Positions 24,401 through 39,400 of a stretch of DNA of 64,000 nucleotides are shown piece after piece. Position numbers and translations under genes: made by a program. Source of the stretch: Nepenthes gracilis. Taxonomy: Eukaryota; Streptophyta; Magnoliopsida; Caryophyllales; Nepenthaceae. The DNA lies in NCBI GenBank assembly GCA_033239525.1, contig BSYO01000004.1:25210037-25274036 (forward strand). Reading direction: 5' to 3'. Position 1 is the stretch's first letter, and the number at the start of each line of letters is the position of its first letter. The notes under the pieces are model-generated. The model was not told the origin of the DNA. It did no database searches and saw only the letters and a list, made by a program, of their open reading frames with translations.

Positions 24401-27400
24401 TGTTAGTGTCTAAAAACAAGGAAAGTCGTGTCTTGATAAGAGGGCTGCTGACAGGGTGAAAGAAAACTTGTGCCAAGTCAGGTACAGGGTAACGGTCCTT
24501 AGCTTAGGACGCTGGCTCTATTATTTTGATCAAATGCTGCTTATTATTTGAAGGCAGGGAGTGGAAACCTTGTGCACTATTGGGTGGGCTTTTCGGATGA
24601 GGTTGGCTTGCAGTGGCTGGCAGTGAGGTGTGGTTCCTTGGAGTGGATAATCCACAGTGTCTGAGTGGTGAATGATGGACACCAGCATGGATGAAAATAT
24701 TTGTGAGGTTGGTCTGAGATTGTGAAGTCAAAGAGAAGATGTGGGTTAGGTTTGGTATGTTGGAGAAGTAGAACTCGTAAGTTGGGTCCTAAATGGTAGT
24801 TGATGATTGGAATCAATGTGGTTGATTTTTTTTAGGTATGAGGTTTGAAGTGGATGATGAGTGAGCATTGCTGAGTGGTTGTCTGGTGTTGATATCGTTG
24901 TGGTGTGACAAGTGATATCGGCGGGGCAAGGTCAGTATTCACTGTAGTTGGCAAGGCAACACATGTAACAGTGCTTGCAGCAGCAGCAGCAGCAGCAGCC
25001 TCAAACTTTCACCTGCATATCAATTGATGCAGAACACACCGAAGTACCAGGCAGCTCAAAACAATTTAATTTGAATTTAAGGAAACTATGAAATACTTGG
25101 CAATATATCTAGTTTTCTTTATATAAAGTTTAAGTAAAACATCTAGACTCCTAGAGGCTCATACACGCCTATGAGGCGGTTGGTAGTAATTTTTTGGTCT
25201 GTCATCCAAATGATTGAGCAGGGAATGTTTTGGAAACAAGTTGATCATTCTTTTTCCTTTACTTATTTTTTTGGCTTCTCTGAGTACTGAGTAAAATAAG
25301 TTGATCATTTAGTTCTCAGAGTAGGGAATCTGAACTTGCAGAATTTTTAGCTGGGATGGCTATTTTTTTTTTTCAAGTCTCTGGTGAAGTCTACTGTTTC
25401 TTTCTTTTATTCTGATGTCACCTTAGCAGCTGGTTAAAAATAATTTTTAGGCAGCTAGTTTACTTTGTAGATGTCTCTTTTTTGGGTTGCTTTGTTGGCA
25501 CCTTCTGCTAGAATCCCTTTCTATTTTTCTAAAAATTTTCTCTGATATTCCTTTTGATTGACTGTAATGATAATCCCGAGATTGCTATCACATCTATTCT
25601 GCTTGTTGCCAAACTATTAATTTGCTGCATATTCAATACTTTTTCTCCTGAACTGACTGAATGTGGAGCAGCAACATAGTTATTGGAGTTTGTTGCAAGG
25701 TCGTTCCATGTGACCTATGGGAAAATCTGTACTTGCCATTTTTCACCTTACTTTTTGTCCGGACTTCATTTTTGAATCTGATTTGTTGAGTTCCTGTTGC
25801 CTTATCAATTCTCTTTTCATATGCTCATCATAGGTCCCTAAATATTTCTCGTCCGAAGGAGGAAACTCTCTCCAGGCATTCAATTTTGGGTCCAAATGGG
25901 CTTCACGGCCAGTGGCAGCCGCCTGTCAGTAATAAAGGGGTATGTACTTGTATTTTCCCATCGTTGTTTCTTGTGAATGCATAAATAATGCAGATTTTGC
26001 TTTTGTGATTGCAGATATGGTACCCGAGCAATATAGATGTGACTCCAGTTGAAATCCCAAGGTCATACTTTGATGATTAAGCACATTTCTTACTGAGTTA
26101 ATTTAGACAATGTGGAGATTTGATAATATCATTATATGTTAGTTTGCAAAGGATGTGTGTGGGATCTGTGGATGCATGGTGTATTCTCCATGGGGCAGTG
26201 TTGGTCACGAGTCCCATGACTCATGATAGATGCTGTTTTCTAGGGGTTGAGAATTTCTCATTGAACACCAAAAACTCATTTATGCTGTTGTCTTTTTTCT
26301 TTGGCCTGTTTTTCTTGTTCGTATTTCTCCTACAATAATGCGTGTAGAAAAACAGCAATTAGCCAGTTGAATGGACTGTTTGGCTGGAAGCCACGAAAAA
26401 CCCTTTTGCAATGGGGGACTTGTTAATGGAATAGCCCAGTAGATAGAGTAACATGGACTTGGCTTTATATGCTTAAAGAATTGGTGATTGTGTAGGTGGA
26501 GATGCATTTTGTTTTTTGATTTTTGTTTTTTTCTTTAAATAAATTTTGGTGGTATAGTTTGACCACATCTTTTTATATTCTTTAACAATGAACTGGTAGA
26601 CTGTCCGGAGGCTTAATGGGGTTGCAACAATCCAATCCCTGTCTGCAGTACTCAATTTAAGTGATGGAGACACTGATTGGAATGTTGAATAGGGATGTGG
26701 ATGAATGTCTCTCTGGGACTCTGAAGGGGATAGAGGACAGGCTAGACAACTCCTTTTTCTCATCTCTCTGTCAATGATACTTCTCTTTTTTGGGGGAACT
26801 AGAATCCATTCAATTAGTTTATTTAAGGTGCATATTAGTTTGCTTCAAAGTAGTGGGATGAGTTAGGATCAACTTTGATAAGAGCTTTCTTGTTTGATGT
26901 TGGATTATCTTGGTGGAATTGGCGTCTTTCTTTTCGTGCCAAAGGGCAGTGCTTCTCATGATCGACCTTTGTCTTCCAGACCTCCAGTAGGGGTAAGGTC
27001 AGAAATAAGGTAGTTTCGAATGACACCCTATGTGCTAACAGTTTGAAAAGAAGCTGGCAATGCTTTATGAGGAAGGCTGTCTCATGTTATCAACACCACT
27101 ACACCAGCCTGGCTTGCCTATGTAATTCATCCCTTTGTCTGCAATTCTTATTAGTGTGACAGAGGATGGAGCATATTGAGAGGCTTTTTTGGGAAGGGGT
27201 GTTTTAAATATAGTCTTTTCATTTGTTTAGTTTGGGATGTGGTTGTCACATGTCATGTCCCAAAAGGAAGGACAAAAAAAGATGCCAATTTTAAGAATGG
27301 GCATTTGGATCACTCTTCTACTTATGGCAATGCTGATGACTTCTTGGATGACTGTTTCCATAGGTATTTGGCATGGCGGATTTTATTCGCTGTATGCACA

Positions 27401-30400
27401 CGCTGCTCCTTTCTATCAGTCGTCCTCTACCTGCCCATAAAAATCATCTGAGAAGGTGATATTTTAATGGAAATGGAGTATAGGCCCTTTGATGAGCCTA
27501 ATGGGCATGTTGTATAGTCCACATTTATGAAGGTCATAGTGGCAGTTGTAACTTCTAACTAAAGCCATATTCAACTGCAACTCTTTTGTGCAAATGAGCC
27601 AATATATAACCATCTCACCTACAGAAGTAGCCCATCAAATAATCGAACAACCAGCCTAAGACAAAGACTGGACTTACGCTCAAATGTAATAGTGTGTCCG
27701 ATGGTACTTCTCAATCTGAGATGGCCAAGCAAAATGGATGGAGGAAAACATCGATAAAACAAAGGAAATAATCTAAACTTCCTATACACAAGAACATTTT
27801 ATTGAAGCTTCCAAGTCCCAACAAATAAATCAACATCATACATGAAGTTGTCTACTTGATCTATTTTTCTCCTTTTGCTATTTTTTGTTGGCTGCTGAAA
27901 TATCTGTGGCAAAAAGTATCTAATATTAGGCCGATTGGTTTTTCTTCAATAGATTGATACCTGCTTTAAGTCTTGTCCATCAATTTCAAAAACAGTGATT
28001 TTGCAAAGCACTTGCCCAGGACATACAGCTTATTCTGGAAGATACAGGCTTTGCCATTCTGATCTTTCTGCAGTTCAAATGGAAGAAAAATTGAAAGCTC
28101 CCATAGATATCCTATGCAGCAAGGCTTTATAAGAAACAAAGTGCACTTAAAAGGAACACAAAAAGAGTATTAATTCTAATTTACAGTTTTCTATGCCCCT
28201 CCTCTCTTTCCATGTTCCAAACGATTTTAAAGGATGAAGAAAGCTTAAGAAAGTAACAACTCTGCTCTGAAAGAAATGAAGGATCTTCCCAGTGGATAAC
28301 AATAAATCCTTAGACAGGTATCTGGTTCTAATTTGCTTGGTCCATAGGCAGCCATCCTTTGGATCATGCAACTGTTGCAACAACGGCAACAGAAAGAGCC
28401 CTTATGTCTCACTAAAGGGTATCAGCTATATGAATATATTATACCATTTTCCTCAATCCAGTGCAACATCAAAAAAGTAATTTCAAATCACTTTTTATCA
28501 TCCCATTACCAGTGTTTCTAGATTTATTTTTTCATTTTTTTCATCCAACTCACCATTCCTCACAAATGTTTTATTTTGCCTATGTTTTAAGTGACTAGAC
28601 AGTCTTTGATGTCCTGACTTCATCTCATCTTTTATTGTGTAGCTTCTAAATGTTTACAGACTTTTCATCTTATATTTTAGTATGATTATAGTAATCCATC
28701 TTAGTATTTTGGTATTTAATTGCCAAACTTCTCATCCATAATAAACTTCTTATCAATTTTAGAGGTATCTTCCGATAATAAAGTATCTTTTGATTCATTC
28801 ATCAATTTTAACCATCGTGATCTTTCCATTTTATTAAATTAAAGATCCAAGGTAACAAATCTATTCTTCTTAGTGATATCTTGCTTGTTTTGACTTGTTT
28901 ATTGTTCTGTCTAGAATTACTTGTACTGCACTTCAAGTCTTCTATTTTGCTTCACAAAATAAAATACATGGTTATATATTGATGACGTCTTAAAAATTGA
29001 TGAAATTACCAACTTTATTCATTAACTTTTTATGGTGGTTCAATTTTATTTCTTGCATTTGATTTTTAGTTCAACTTTGCCACTTAGAATGAATCTGATG
29101 GTTCATTCATCATACTTCAAATTAATACCTGAAAATCTCATTAGCTAACTAATTAAGACAAACCAGAAAAAAATTCATCCAATCTCTTATTTCGAAAGAA
29201 GATAAAACGCATTCCCCTTCAACCACCTTCTTCCCTGACCTGCCTCCATTGTTGCCTTCTCTGATTTGCCCACAACCACTGGTCCACCATTTCCTGCCAT
29301 TGCCTCTCTTGCCTGTGCACGTTCAATCTTTTTAAAAAATTTGGACAAGTCGGGGGAACATAGGGAGCAATATTGGCTTTTTTTCCCCCAATTTTGAAAA
29401 CAAAAGGCTTTATTTTGTGTTTACTAGCAAAAAATAAACAGTCTCATGTTGAAGAGAATTAGATATTCAAATGCATTGCTTATGGAAAATGGAGAGAGGA
29501 GTTTGCTGAGTTATAAAATTCTTCCATTAGAAATCAGACTGAAAGAGAGATCAGGCAAGAATTTTTGGTGGCTATTTTTAATTAACATATAAAAATAGAG
29601 CTAGGGAGAGAGATATTATAGTCTTATTACGAGGAGAGCATAGACTTCTCCAGGGTAGTGTTTCTGTATCAGTCACCTATTTAACATTGACATCATCTGA
29701 GCACGCTCAAAGGTTTTCTGAATTTTTTATTTATTTTAGACACTGGGATCTTTTGGATGTATTGGTAACAAACTCCATGTCACTTTTCAAAGCAATAACT
29801 TGATATTTTATTAAGCTTACTTTTTTTGTTAATTAGCAAAAAAAAATCAAAATCATAATATTTTATTAGAGAGAATTAGCTTTGAAAATCCATTACTCAT
29901 GGAAAACAGAGAGGAGTATAAAAGTAGTTTTGGTATCTGTTTTCATAGCGTAAAACAATAGAGAGTGAAGGAGATGTTATGGTTTATAAATTTGCCATTT
30001 ACTTGTGTGTAGAGTTTTGAGAGTTTAGTATGTGTAAAACAACATTGTTTTATCATGAATATTCTCATACTAATAAGAAAATGTGGTTTTTGGTTGATGT
30101 GCCCCTAGCATGTTGTGCCTTATATTTGGGAAAAAAAAAAATTGTGCTGCCAAGTTTGTCTCACCATTTTTTTGTCGTATCAATGTCCTATGTTTGCCCT
30201 TCTTTGGGGCAGGGGTTGGAACATTGGTGGTGATGCAAGTGAAGGGGTGGCTAAAGGTGATGGATTTTTTTTTCAATAATAAGAAATTGTTTAAAATGCC
30301 TTTTTCTTTTCAATTTTTATGTTTTAATTTGTTTTAATGGAACTTTCATGTATTAATTTGTACGAATATTGTTTAATTTGGCTACATATTGTACAATTGG

Positions 30401-33400
30401 TAAAATTAAGCTCAAAATCAAAATGTTAACAAATTTTGGCTGAAATAAAAGTTATGAATCAAATTTATCATCCCTGGAAAATTGGTGATATTTATGTAGC
30501 ACATTAAAACTGAAGCAGAAACAGATACAATTGACTAGGCAATTAAATCTTCGTGAGCAGATTTTATTAGATTGATTATTTGATAATGTTCGATTCATGA
30601 AATGAAAAGTGGGCTACCCATGGTCATAATTTGATCAACATTAGGTTGAGTAACCACACCTGATGATGAAAGGGGAGCATTCCATCAGGTCAATACACCA
30701 ATATTCCCTTTAAAGGTTGCTACGGAATAAATAAGGTGTCTCCTTTTATAAGGCAATTAACTAACTAACAAGGTGCATGAAACTTCTATAAGATAGAAGA
30801 AATGTTGGTCACTTATAATTGGAATCATGATAATAGCAACAAAGAGCTTTAAGTCTCACTGTATGAATTTGGCCATATGAATCTTTTTTTCACCGCCATT
30901 ATGTTCCTTAAAATGTTTAGAATTATTTAGATGACATTTGTACATCATTTGACGTGTTTTAGGTGTTTAAATCATTTTGAAAGTCCTTCCCTCATCGTTT
31001 GTCAATTTGACCTCTGCTTTAGGTGTGTAAACAACCTTAAAAGTAATTCACTCATCATTTTTTATGTAGATGTTGCATCAAATTTATTATAGATATGTTA
31101 ATTTCATTTATTTCTCTTTTGGTGTTATATGATTTATTCATCTTAGGATTGTCATTTACACCACTTACTTTTTGTAATTTTTGTTTTTACTCTGCATTGT
31201 GATCCCTACAATGTTGTTGATCTTGTAACAATCATATCACGTCCCTGTCCCGAATGTCCGAATTATTTTATTCCCTAATCCATAATTGTTTCAAACCTAA
31301 AAATCAGTTCTTTATTTAATTGACTTAAAATCAAACCGACACCGCAACACAAACTTACATCAACTACCATTAAATTGCCCAAATAATAATATAATAATTA
31401 TCAAATCATAAGATCCAAAAGCCACACTTGAAAGTGGCCGAATTATCGACAACTAATTGACCTCGAAGTATATGTAAGGAAAAGTATCTTAACTAATATT
31501 AGAGTATTAAACATAAATTATCCGAAAGTACCGATCAAATTTAAACAATTCTATCATCATCGGTCGATGGCTGTGCACAAACTTAATTAATATAAAGCTC
31601 TAAATTTGAAACGTCAAATTACATTTACAACAGTTTAAATATCCTACAAATTAAACTCCCAAAGCCTTCTAGGTATTTAAACTTCTAGCAAAGTGCTCAG
31701 CTTGCTTATCTGGAAGGTTAGCAAAATAAAGACAAGATTAAGACTAACGTTCAGCAATGCAAACATGTATTAATGTGTGGATATTTACCAATGAAACATG
31801 CAATCATGCGAAAGCCAAAACTTATGATCATTAGGCTAAATTCTATACATATATGTAAAATCATGTCAAAATCCGTATATTCCTGATCAAACATGTTGAA
31901 AACTGTGCAAATACATTAATCAAGCTAAAAATCATGCTAACATGTAAATATACTGAAATCATACTAATGCGTAAATGACTAAGGATTTGTGATGATTTCA
32001 ACAACAAATGAATAATATTGAAATTCGGGTTATGATTGTTTTCATATAGTCAAAAGTTATATGCCACTATTTACGACCCGTGAATGGGCCAACTGCATAT
32101 AATTCTTATAATTGAGGTTGAATGTTGTTATTTTGACTTGCGGATAATAGATTTAATATTCGATTTACTAGTAACATGTTAGGACATGTTCGAATATATT
32201 CCATCAATTCTTTACAATAGTCCATATTTGGTCAAACGAAAAACTCTATTCAAATACGAATATATTCTTATTTTTCTCATATTAGAGAAAATAATTCATT
32301 CATCAAAGTAAATGTAGAGTTTTCCTTCATATTTCTTCAAATTTGTGACATGCAGTAAAACTAGGAGCATACGGAAACTTTAACATGCAATTAAGAAACT
32401 TGTGGTAACCATAATGTGTTATCTAAAGTCTTGCAAAAACTATATTGCAGAAAATTGACATGCAGAATCATTAAAGCCAATATTTCAAAAACTGAACATT
32501 GTTTATGTAATATCTCTCAAATATGAAACATTTATGAACAATTATGTGGTAATTTAAGCCATGTAGAAATATATATTTAAAGTTTGAAGACATGTAAGAA
32601 CCTTAAATAGAAATTTAGTATTTAAATATGACTTGTATGTATTTAATATATATATTTAATAAAATTTCATAAAATAAGAGTAGGATTTCATCCATGCAAA
32701 GTCTAAAATAGTTTAGATACGAATTAAGACATACATGGGTATTTAAAACAAGAAATGCTCAAGAACCATAGAAAAGATCAACAATAAGAGAATAAAGAAA
32801 TTATATACACTTGCCTTCACTTGATTTTAACAAAAGGTCGCTTGATTTCACATTAAATATTCATTCTCCTTCTTTCTCTATCTTCTTCTTTTTCTTTCCT
32901 CTTTTCTCTCTCTTCTCTCATAAATCAGCAGCAAATGAGCTAAAATCGGCCAAGGACTTATTTATAGAAAATGGGCGTATAAGCGTAGGTCAAAGTGCCA
33001 AGGCGAAGCTTGTACCGCGCATAAGCACTTATCAAGGGCACATAAAAAACCGACATTCTGTTCTAAATATTCACTTGCGCTGCTGGAGCGCACTCAGATA
33101 CGGATATTATACCTAAAACACGTTCATGCGTTAGTTAGGCGCACGTCAGGCGTCAATCAATGTGACTTATTCTAGTTCGAAACTTAATTTTTTGACCCAA
33201 AATTCTTAATTAACCTTGTAAATCCATCTTTTAAATTAAATTAAATTTCATTAAAAATAATCTTTTAGGATTCATATCGTACAAGTCATAAAATTTTCTT
33301 TTAGTTGGATGTGTGAGCCAAGTAACAATCCCAAATTTCCAATGCATCTTTCCACTTCTATTGATCTGTCTAGGCCCGACTTGTTTGTATTTTCTTCATT

Positions 33401-36400
33401 TCTTCCTTTTTGGACAATATATCCAAGATAATGAAATCTATTGATCTTGTAAATTGCTTGCTCATTTAATTTATATTTGTTCACTATTTCACCAACTATT
33501 AGTAAAAGTACATTTCATTTCCTTCATTCTACCCCTAGTTGTCTTGAAATTTGTTGATTCTGAAGCCATGTGCCATAGTTCTAAGTTTGATTCTACTCCT
33601 CTAGTTTCATATGTCAAAATAATACTATCTGAAACATATGCAAGAAACATAAATTCGTGTCTATTAAATACATCCCTAACAAAGGCAGAATGTTGAAGTT
33701 GACCCCTGATGTGTACTTATTGTTGTTAGAAGATCACAAGTTTGCCACCAAGCTTTTGAATTAGTTGTCACCATATCATTCATGTCCTGTAAGGCATCTA
33801 TATATATACAATGTACTTCTTTTACCACCAAAGGACTTCCCTCGGTATCCTCATCAGACTTAAAAGGGAACTATATTATTGATGGCTGTTTCCTTTTCCA
33901 AAGGTTTCCTATAATTTCTTTTTTTTTTTTTTTTTGTTAGATATGTAGCTTCAATTATTGATTGGCAAGCCATAAATCACATTGACTTATGTCTCTGTAA
34001 AGTTTAATTGTATTACTAGTCGTTTTTGTTCCGTTATTATTAGTATAATTTTGAATCTCTCCATATACTAGGTGCTAAATAGTTTTCCTCAACTCATCTA
34101 GCATTTTGAAATTCTAGTCTTGTTAAATAGAGGGAAAAAAATTAACCATGCCACTCCCATCTATGGAGCATCTCTAAACTTCAATAGGCACATGTTGTTT
34201 TGCCGTATGGATTTTTTTTTTCCAAATTTTATTGCATATTTAACTTTTTGAATTCTAAATTTACGATATATTTAAAAAAATTATTTTCTCCTAACTAGTG
34301 ATTTATGCCTTATTTGAATTGTGGGATTAATACAACTGTCTGAAACTTTAATCTTCTTCTTTCACTAGTATGAGATCGATTTCACTTTGTATACATCTAG
34401 TTTTACATGGATCTCTACTTTTTATTTCCATGCTTATGAAGTTTTATTTATCTTTGCCTTTCGTAAAGTTCATTATATGCCATGCTTTAGCTTCATTGAC
34501 AACATTCTTTCTGTTACCTTTTGCCCTTATATTTCCACATTTTAAAGTTTTTACTTTCTTATGCACTTTCATTATGCTCATTGCACCACCCTTTTTTTTT
34601 TTTATCACAAACTCTCAATTTTACTAGCCATCTTATTCATTTGTGGTATCGAAGTCATCAGTTCAAATCATGCAAACAGCTTCACTGCAAGAAGGTTGTG
34701 GTTTTAGGTTCATAGATCTAACGCCTTAGACCCAGTATTGTGAAAGCCAAATATTTTAGGCCACCTATTATGCTATTCCATAAATTATTCATATCTTTGT
34801 TGTCTTCCACTACCCAATTCTTTTCTATCATCATTTTCTCTTTGAATTCCATCTTGTTTTCTCTCTTAGGTTCATCATGTTAGTGTCGCATTCTCTCTCT
34901 TCTATCTCTTGACTTATCATCTAATATCAAATATCTATTGTGCGGTTAGACATCTCTCCTAGGATAATTTTACTCTATGTACTACATTATCTAATCTAAT
35001 TTTCTGGTTAGGAAAAGCTCCATTGACTGTTGTTTTTTCTGCCTGTTACATTTGTTGAAGCAAGTTTTTATGCCAATAGATAGTGGATAAAAGCAAACTG
35101 TAACCGGAAACTTCCATCTAACTGATCATATCTTTGGCTATCCTTGCATATATGACCTTAAACCTGTGCCTATCCTTTGCTTCAAGAAATCTATGTCTTT
35201 GTGCCTTTCTCTTTTCATGGTACCAATGAGCCTGCTTGGAAGTGTAAGCACTAATTATGTTTATGTATATGTTATGAATTCCTTCCAATTATTTTGTACA
35301 TACATGCCTTCCATTTACTAAAAAGAACCAGGAAAGCTCCAAAAGGAAATAGATTGGCACAAATGATTTAACTGAATTTTTGCATTGAGCATATCCAATG
35401 TGGAATTGATCTTAAAAATCATGTGGAAAAAGTAGCATTTTTATTATCAGAATAGCGGAGAGATTGTGGAACTTATTATTATCCTGAATAGAATATCCTA
35501 ATAGAATTTCAATTGAGGAAACTTGATCATAGCAAAATTTCCTCTTATCTCAAACCCAAATAAGACGAACTTTTGATGGTATAGCTAGAGATAAGAACAA
35601 TGCAAATGGAAATACTAAGGGATAAAGTGTGGATAATGAAGGTAAGTGTGTGCTGAGTTGTGGAGGTGGAGAAGGGAAGGGTTATGTTGGATATGCTTAT
35701 TGAGGAATACAGATGTACATTTTTTCAACAAAAGATGGATGTGTACATTTAACCTTCTTTGGGCCCATCATGTGGAGTCGTGTGTATTGAGTTGTTCTTT
35801 TTTATAAAATTTTAGTGTCTGGTTTTTTATGGTAAGCCTTGACACAATGGTAAAGTTATTTTGTTATAACTTAGAAGATATGGGATCAAATAATGGGAAA
35901 AATTTCTTTGCCGCATAGGGGTTACAGTTGTGTATACCCTTACCCGATGATGTGATCATGTTATGCACTATGTCGATTGATTCCAATTTCTAGTTTTGCA
36001 AAATGTTCATTCAACCTCTGTTCAGATGCCTGTAAAAGCAGCTTTTTATAGCTACTAATCAAAATGGCAGGGAAGCTTCGTCCTTTGGCTGTCGGTTAAA
36101 GCTGCTGTACCGACTTGTTTACCAAAACTATTGAGGCAAACGCACAGCTGCTTGGAAAAGCTGCCATAAAGCAGATTACTCCATGGAGCCTCAAATTTAA
36201 GATTTTCATATTTGCAGATTTATAACATTTTGCTTTTCTATCTGTTTTTGGCTTTTTTTATATTTTTTATTTTTATTTTTTGGCTTAGATATTGTATGAT
36301 TTATTTGTTCTGTGTACTTTGTGGTTAAACAGTTTGCTACTGGCTGTTGATGATCTATCTAAGGATGGAAAAGACCATGGAAACGTGGAGTGTAAGAATT

Positions 36401-39400
36401 CCAATTTGGAATCAACAATTTTCCTGAATGATGCTAGTCAGAGTACTCAAGCTAATGACCCTAGTTCCCTGATTTCATTTGAAACTTCGGACTCAGAGAC
36501 TTCTGATGAAGTCATTGTCAAACAGCCCTCTCCTCCGCCTATTCCTGTGGAAGTGCAAGATTTAATCCTGGAAACATCATCTGAAACCACTGGTTTGCAA
36601 GATGCGAGAGATCATCCATTGCCAGATGATTTGGTTCATGCTGAATCTTCCATGGAGCTGCACATTGTGAGAACCTTTGTGTCCATTTTGACATGCATTT
36701 CTGTTATTTAGCCTTTTAAATTTCAATAATAAACTTCTGATATAAGCCATTGATGATAAGTTGTTATAAGTTGTTTATCCTATGACATGTTATGCCTATA
36801 GAATCCTCTGATGATTACATGTTTACTATTTGATACATTATTGATTATATGAGTACCTTCCACATGACTCAGCTGATTCCTATAGTGAATGTGCTTTATG
36901 ATTCTTTGAGTTGCTTCTTTCTGCAGTCAACCACCATGATGGATACCTTCATGAGGTTGGTGAAATGTAATACTGTGAAAAGTTTGGAAACTTGTGGTGT
37001 TCTTGCCGGTTCACTTGTAAGTTCTCTAAATTGTTGAATTTGGCCCCAGTCCAGAGTATTGTATTATTTGAATGTCAGTTGTTTTTCCCTCCTTTTTCAG
37101 AAAAACAGGAAGTTCTATATTACCACCTTGATAATTCCGAAGCAGGACTCAACATCAAATTCTGTGAGTTGGAAGCTTGGTGCACTATACAGTACTGGAC
37201 ATTATTTGGAAATTTATAGTTTTATGATTTTTTTATGAATTTTGTACTTTGTTATCAGTGTCAGGCCACAAATGAAGAGGAAATATTTGAAGTGCAAGAC
37301 AAACGGTCTCTTTTCCCACTGGGATGGATCCATGTGAGTATAATGTTGTGATTTTATGTTCAGCTCCTCTGCTTAGATTTGAATCTTAGTAGCGGAAATA
37401 AGGGTGGTCTTGTTTGTAAGGCTTTCTCCCTTACATGCACGGGCATTTAGATGTATGTAGCTTTGCTGCTACCACTGTATAGATGTCTCCACAGTTTAGA
37501 TCTTTGATTTTTAGGTCACAATAGAGCCATCTTATCATTGTATCAAGGTTGACCATGTTTTAACAAACAGAAATTATAGAATTATTTCTTAGTTTTTCTA
37601 TGATTTGCTCTGTCTACTTTCTATTTTAAAATGAAAGAATGTATTATGATATAGAATTCGGAAAGTTGAAATATAATTCTAGATGATTAAAGCATATTGA
37701 GATGTTTCTGGAGTGTCGACAAGTTATCTGTTTTTTATCCTATCAGGTACATTGTTACATTGTGCTGCTAATATTTGTAGAGGAGACAAAATTTGGCGCA
37801 ACCCGCAAAATCGACCTGACCTAGCCACAAACCAATCCTACCCTAACCTGGCAGTCGATCGAGATACCGATCCTTGAACTGAAAGTGATGCAAATAGGAA
37901 ATGGTTTGAACCTCAATGACCTGCAATGGTCCAACATGAAGCAGACTGAAGGACCATAGCCCGAATCCAAAGGGACCCATACTCTTTGACTGACTTGAAC
38001 TCAAAATCACCCAAATTCAGTATAGTGCACATCTGGGACTGCCTAAAAATTATGTTAGATGTTGCAAGAGTAAAGTACGTAGTTAATCAATTTAACTAAA
38101 TTATCTGTATTTTATAGGATTTAAACAATTTGTGTATTCTAGCTTACAAGCTTGGGTTTCCTTGTCAATATATTAATTCCATAACGTGGCACCTTTCATT
38201 TTCTTTTGCACTGTCCATTTTGATTACTTCAGCTGATGAAGCTTGTAATCATAAACAAATTTTGAAGCTGGTGTAGCTTGATAGCATATTCTCTGTGAAA
38301 TATCTAACCATAATTGATTTCCTTTCACTGGTGTTCGCTTCATCACTTAATTTTTGACCTAATGCCCAAAATAGTGCAGGCATGTCATTTGTCTGTTTTT
38401 TTATGGGTGATAATGTTTTTAAATGGCATTTTTATCTTGTGTAGTGTGACTTTGAAGTATTTTCTGTCATACCTCTTGAACATTCCTTGTTTCGCAAGGG
38501 TGAATATAATTTTTCGCTTGGTGCAATGTTATTTAAAATAGTAGTTATGACAATTTGTACTAGTAATCTTTTATTAGGAAAGTTTCCAGGTTTATTCGGG
38601 TTTGAGAAATGGTTTAAATTTGGTCAATGTTGACCAAGGCTCTGAAGGAAGTGTTTCAAGCTCACTAATGGGCCGCATACAAGTATGGTCTCTTGAAATG
38701 TAGGTGTCATAGAGAATTCCTTACATTGACAAGTGGGTAATTAGTGTTGATCTTGGAAAATTCACTGAAATTGAGAATTTCATATTTATGACAAACTGGA
38801 GCTCATATATGTTTATGTATTTGGTTTTTCTAAAATCTGTTGTTTTCTGTTACATGATATTCATCTAGTCTATGCTTGCTTGATATTCAGTAGCACTCGC
38901 TCATATGCTAAAGCCATTATAGTGAATTGAGCTATGATGTTGTCATATTTTGGATGCTCTAGGATACTAGTTGACTACAATGTACTCTTAAGCACATGAT
39001 TAACCATTGAGCATGCCTTCATTTGCAGACACATCCTACACAATCATGTTTTATGTCATCAATTGATCTTCATACCCATTACTCATATCAGGTTTGTGAT
39101 TCCTCGTTTACTTATCCTTGGTTTTCTGGGTGAGAACTCCTTATAAAACTGCTAAATCTAATAATATGCTACTGTTGATAGTGGGTACCAATGCCCTTTC
39201 CTGATGGACACAACCATGAGTTCTTTCTTTTTTTGGTAAGAGGGGGATTTATTCACTGAAAATGAATTTACTTTTTTAGATAGGGTAATTTTCTGACCTA
39301 AATATGTGGTCAATCCCACTAAATTTTCATAATCCAAAAATGTGATTGATAATTTTTAGTAAAAGAGGTTGAGGACAAAATGGACATTTAAACGAAACAG

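Larger units (their letters stand above)
18920..25833 (+). other. AMSH1 intron 5 (6.9 kb), repeat-filled
   Basis: Bounded by AGACT|GTAAGG and CATAG|GTCCCT. It contains an Au-like SINE, an L1-type LINE relic, two local tandem duplications near 22.6-22.96 kb, an unassigned antisense ORF and a (CAG)7 tract. The remaining sequence, including 23.5-24.9 kb, shows nothing I can name. Confidence 0.8.
26062..36332 (+). other. AMSH1 intron 7 (10.3 kb), repeat-filled
   Basis: Bounded by CCAAG|GTCATA and TTAAACAG|TTTGCT. It contains an L1-type LINE relic, an LTR-like block, an antisense RTE relic and an Au-like SINE. A diverged direct repeat lies at about 29420-29500 and 29830-29920 (TAGCAAAAAA, GAGAATTAG, CTTATGGAAAA/CTCATGGAAAA, GAGAGGAGT). 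Nothing is recognised in 27.5-29.3 kb or 30.0-31.2 kb. Confidence 0.8.

Noticed and set aside
36025..36185. AAAGCAGC/GCTGCTTT words suggesting a small inverted-repeat transposon before AMSH1 exon 8
   Set aside because: Arms do not pair over a useful length and no target-site duplication was seen.
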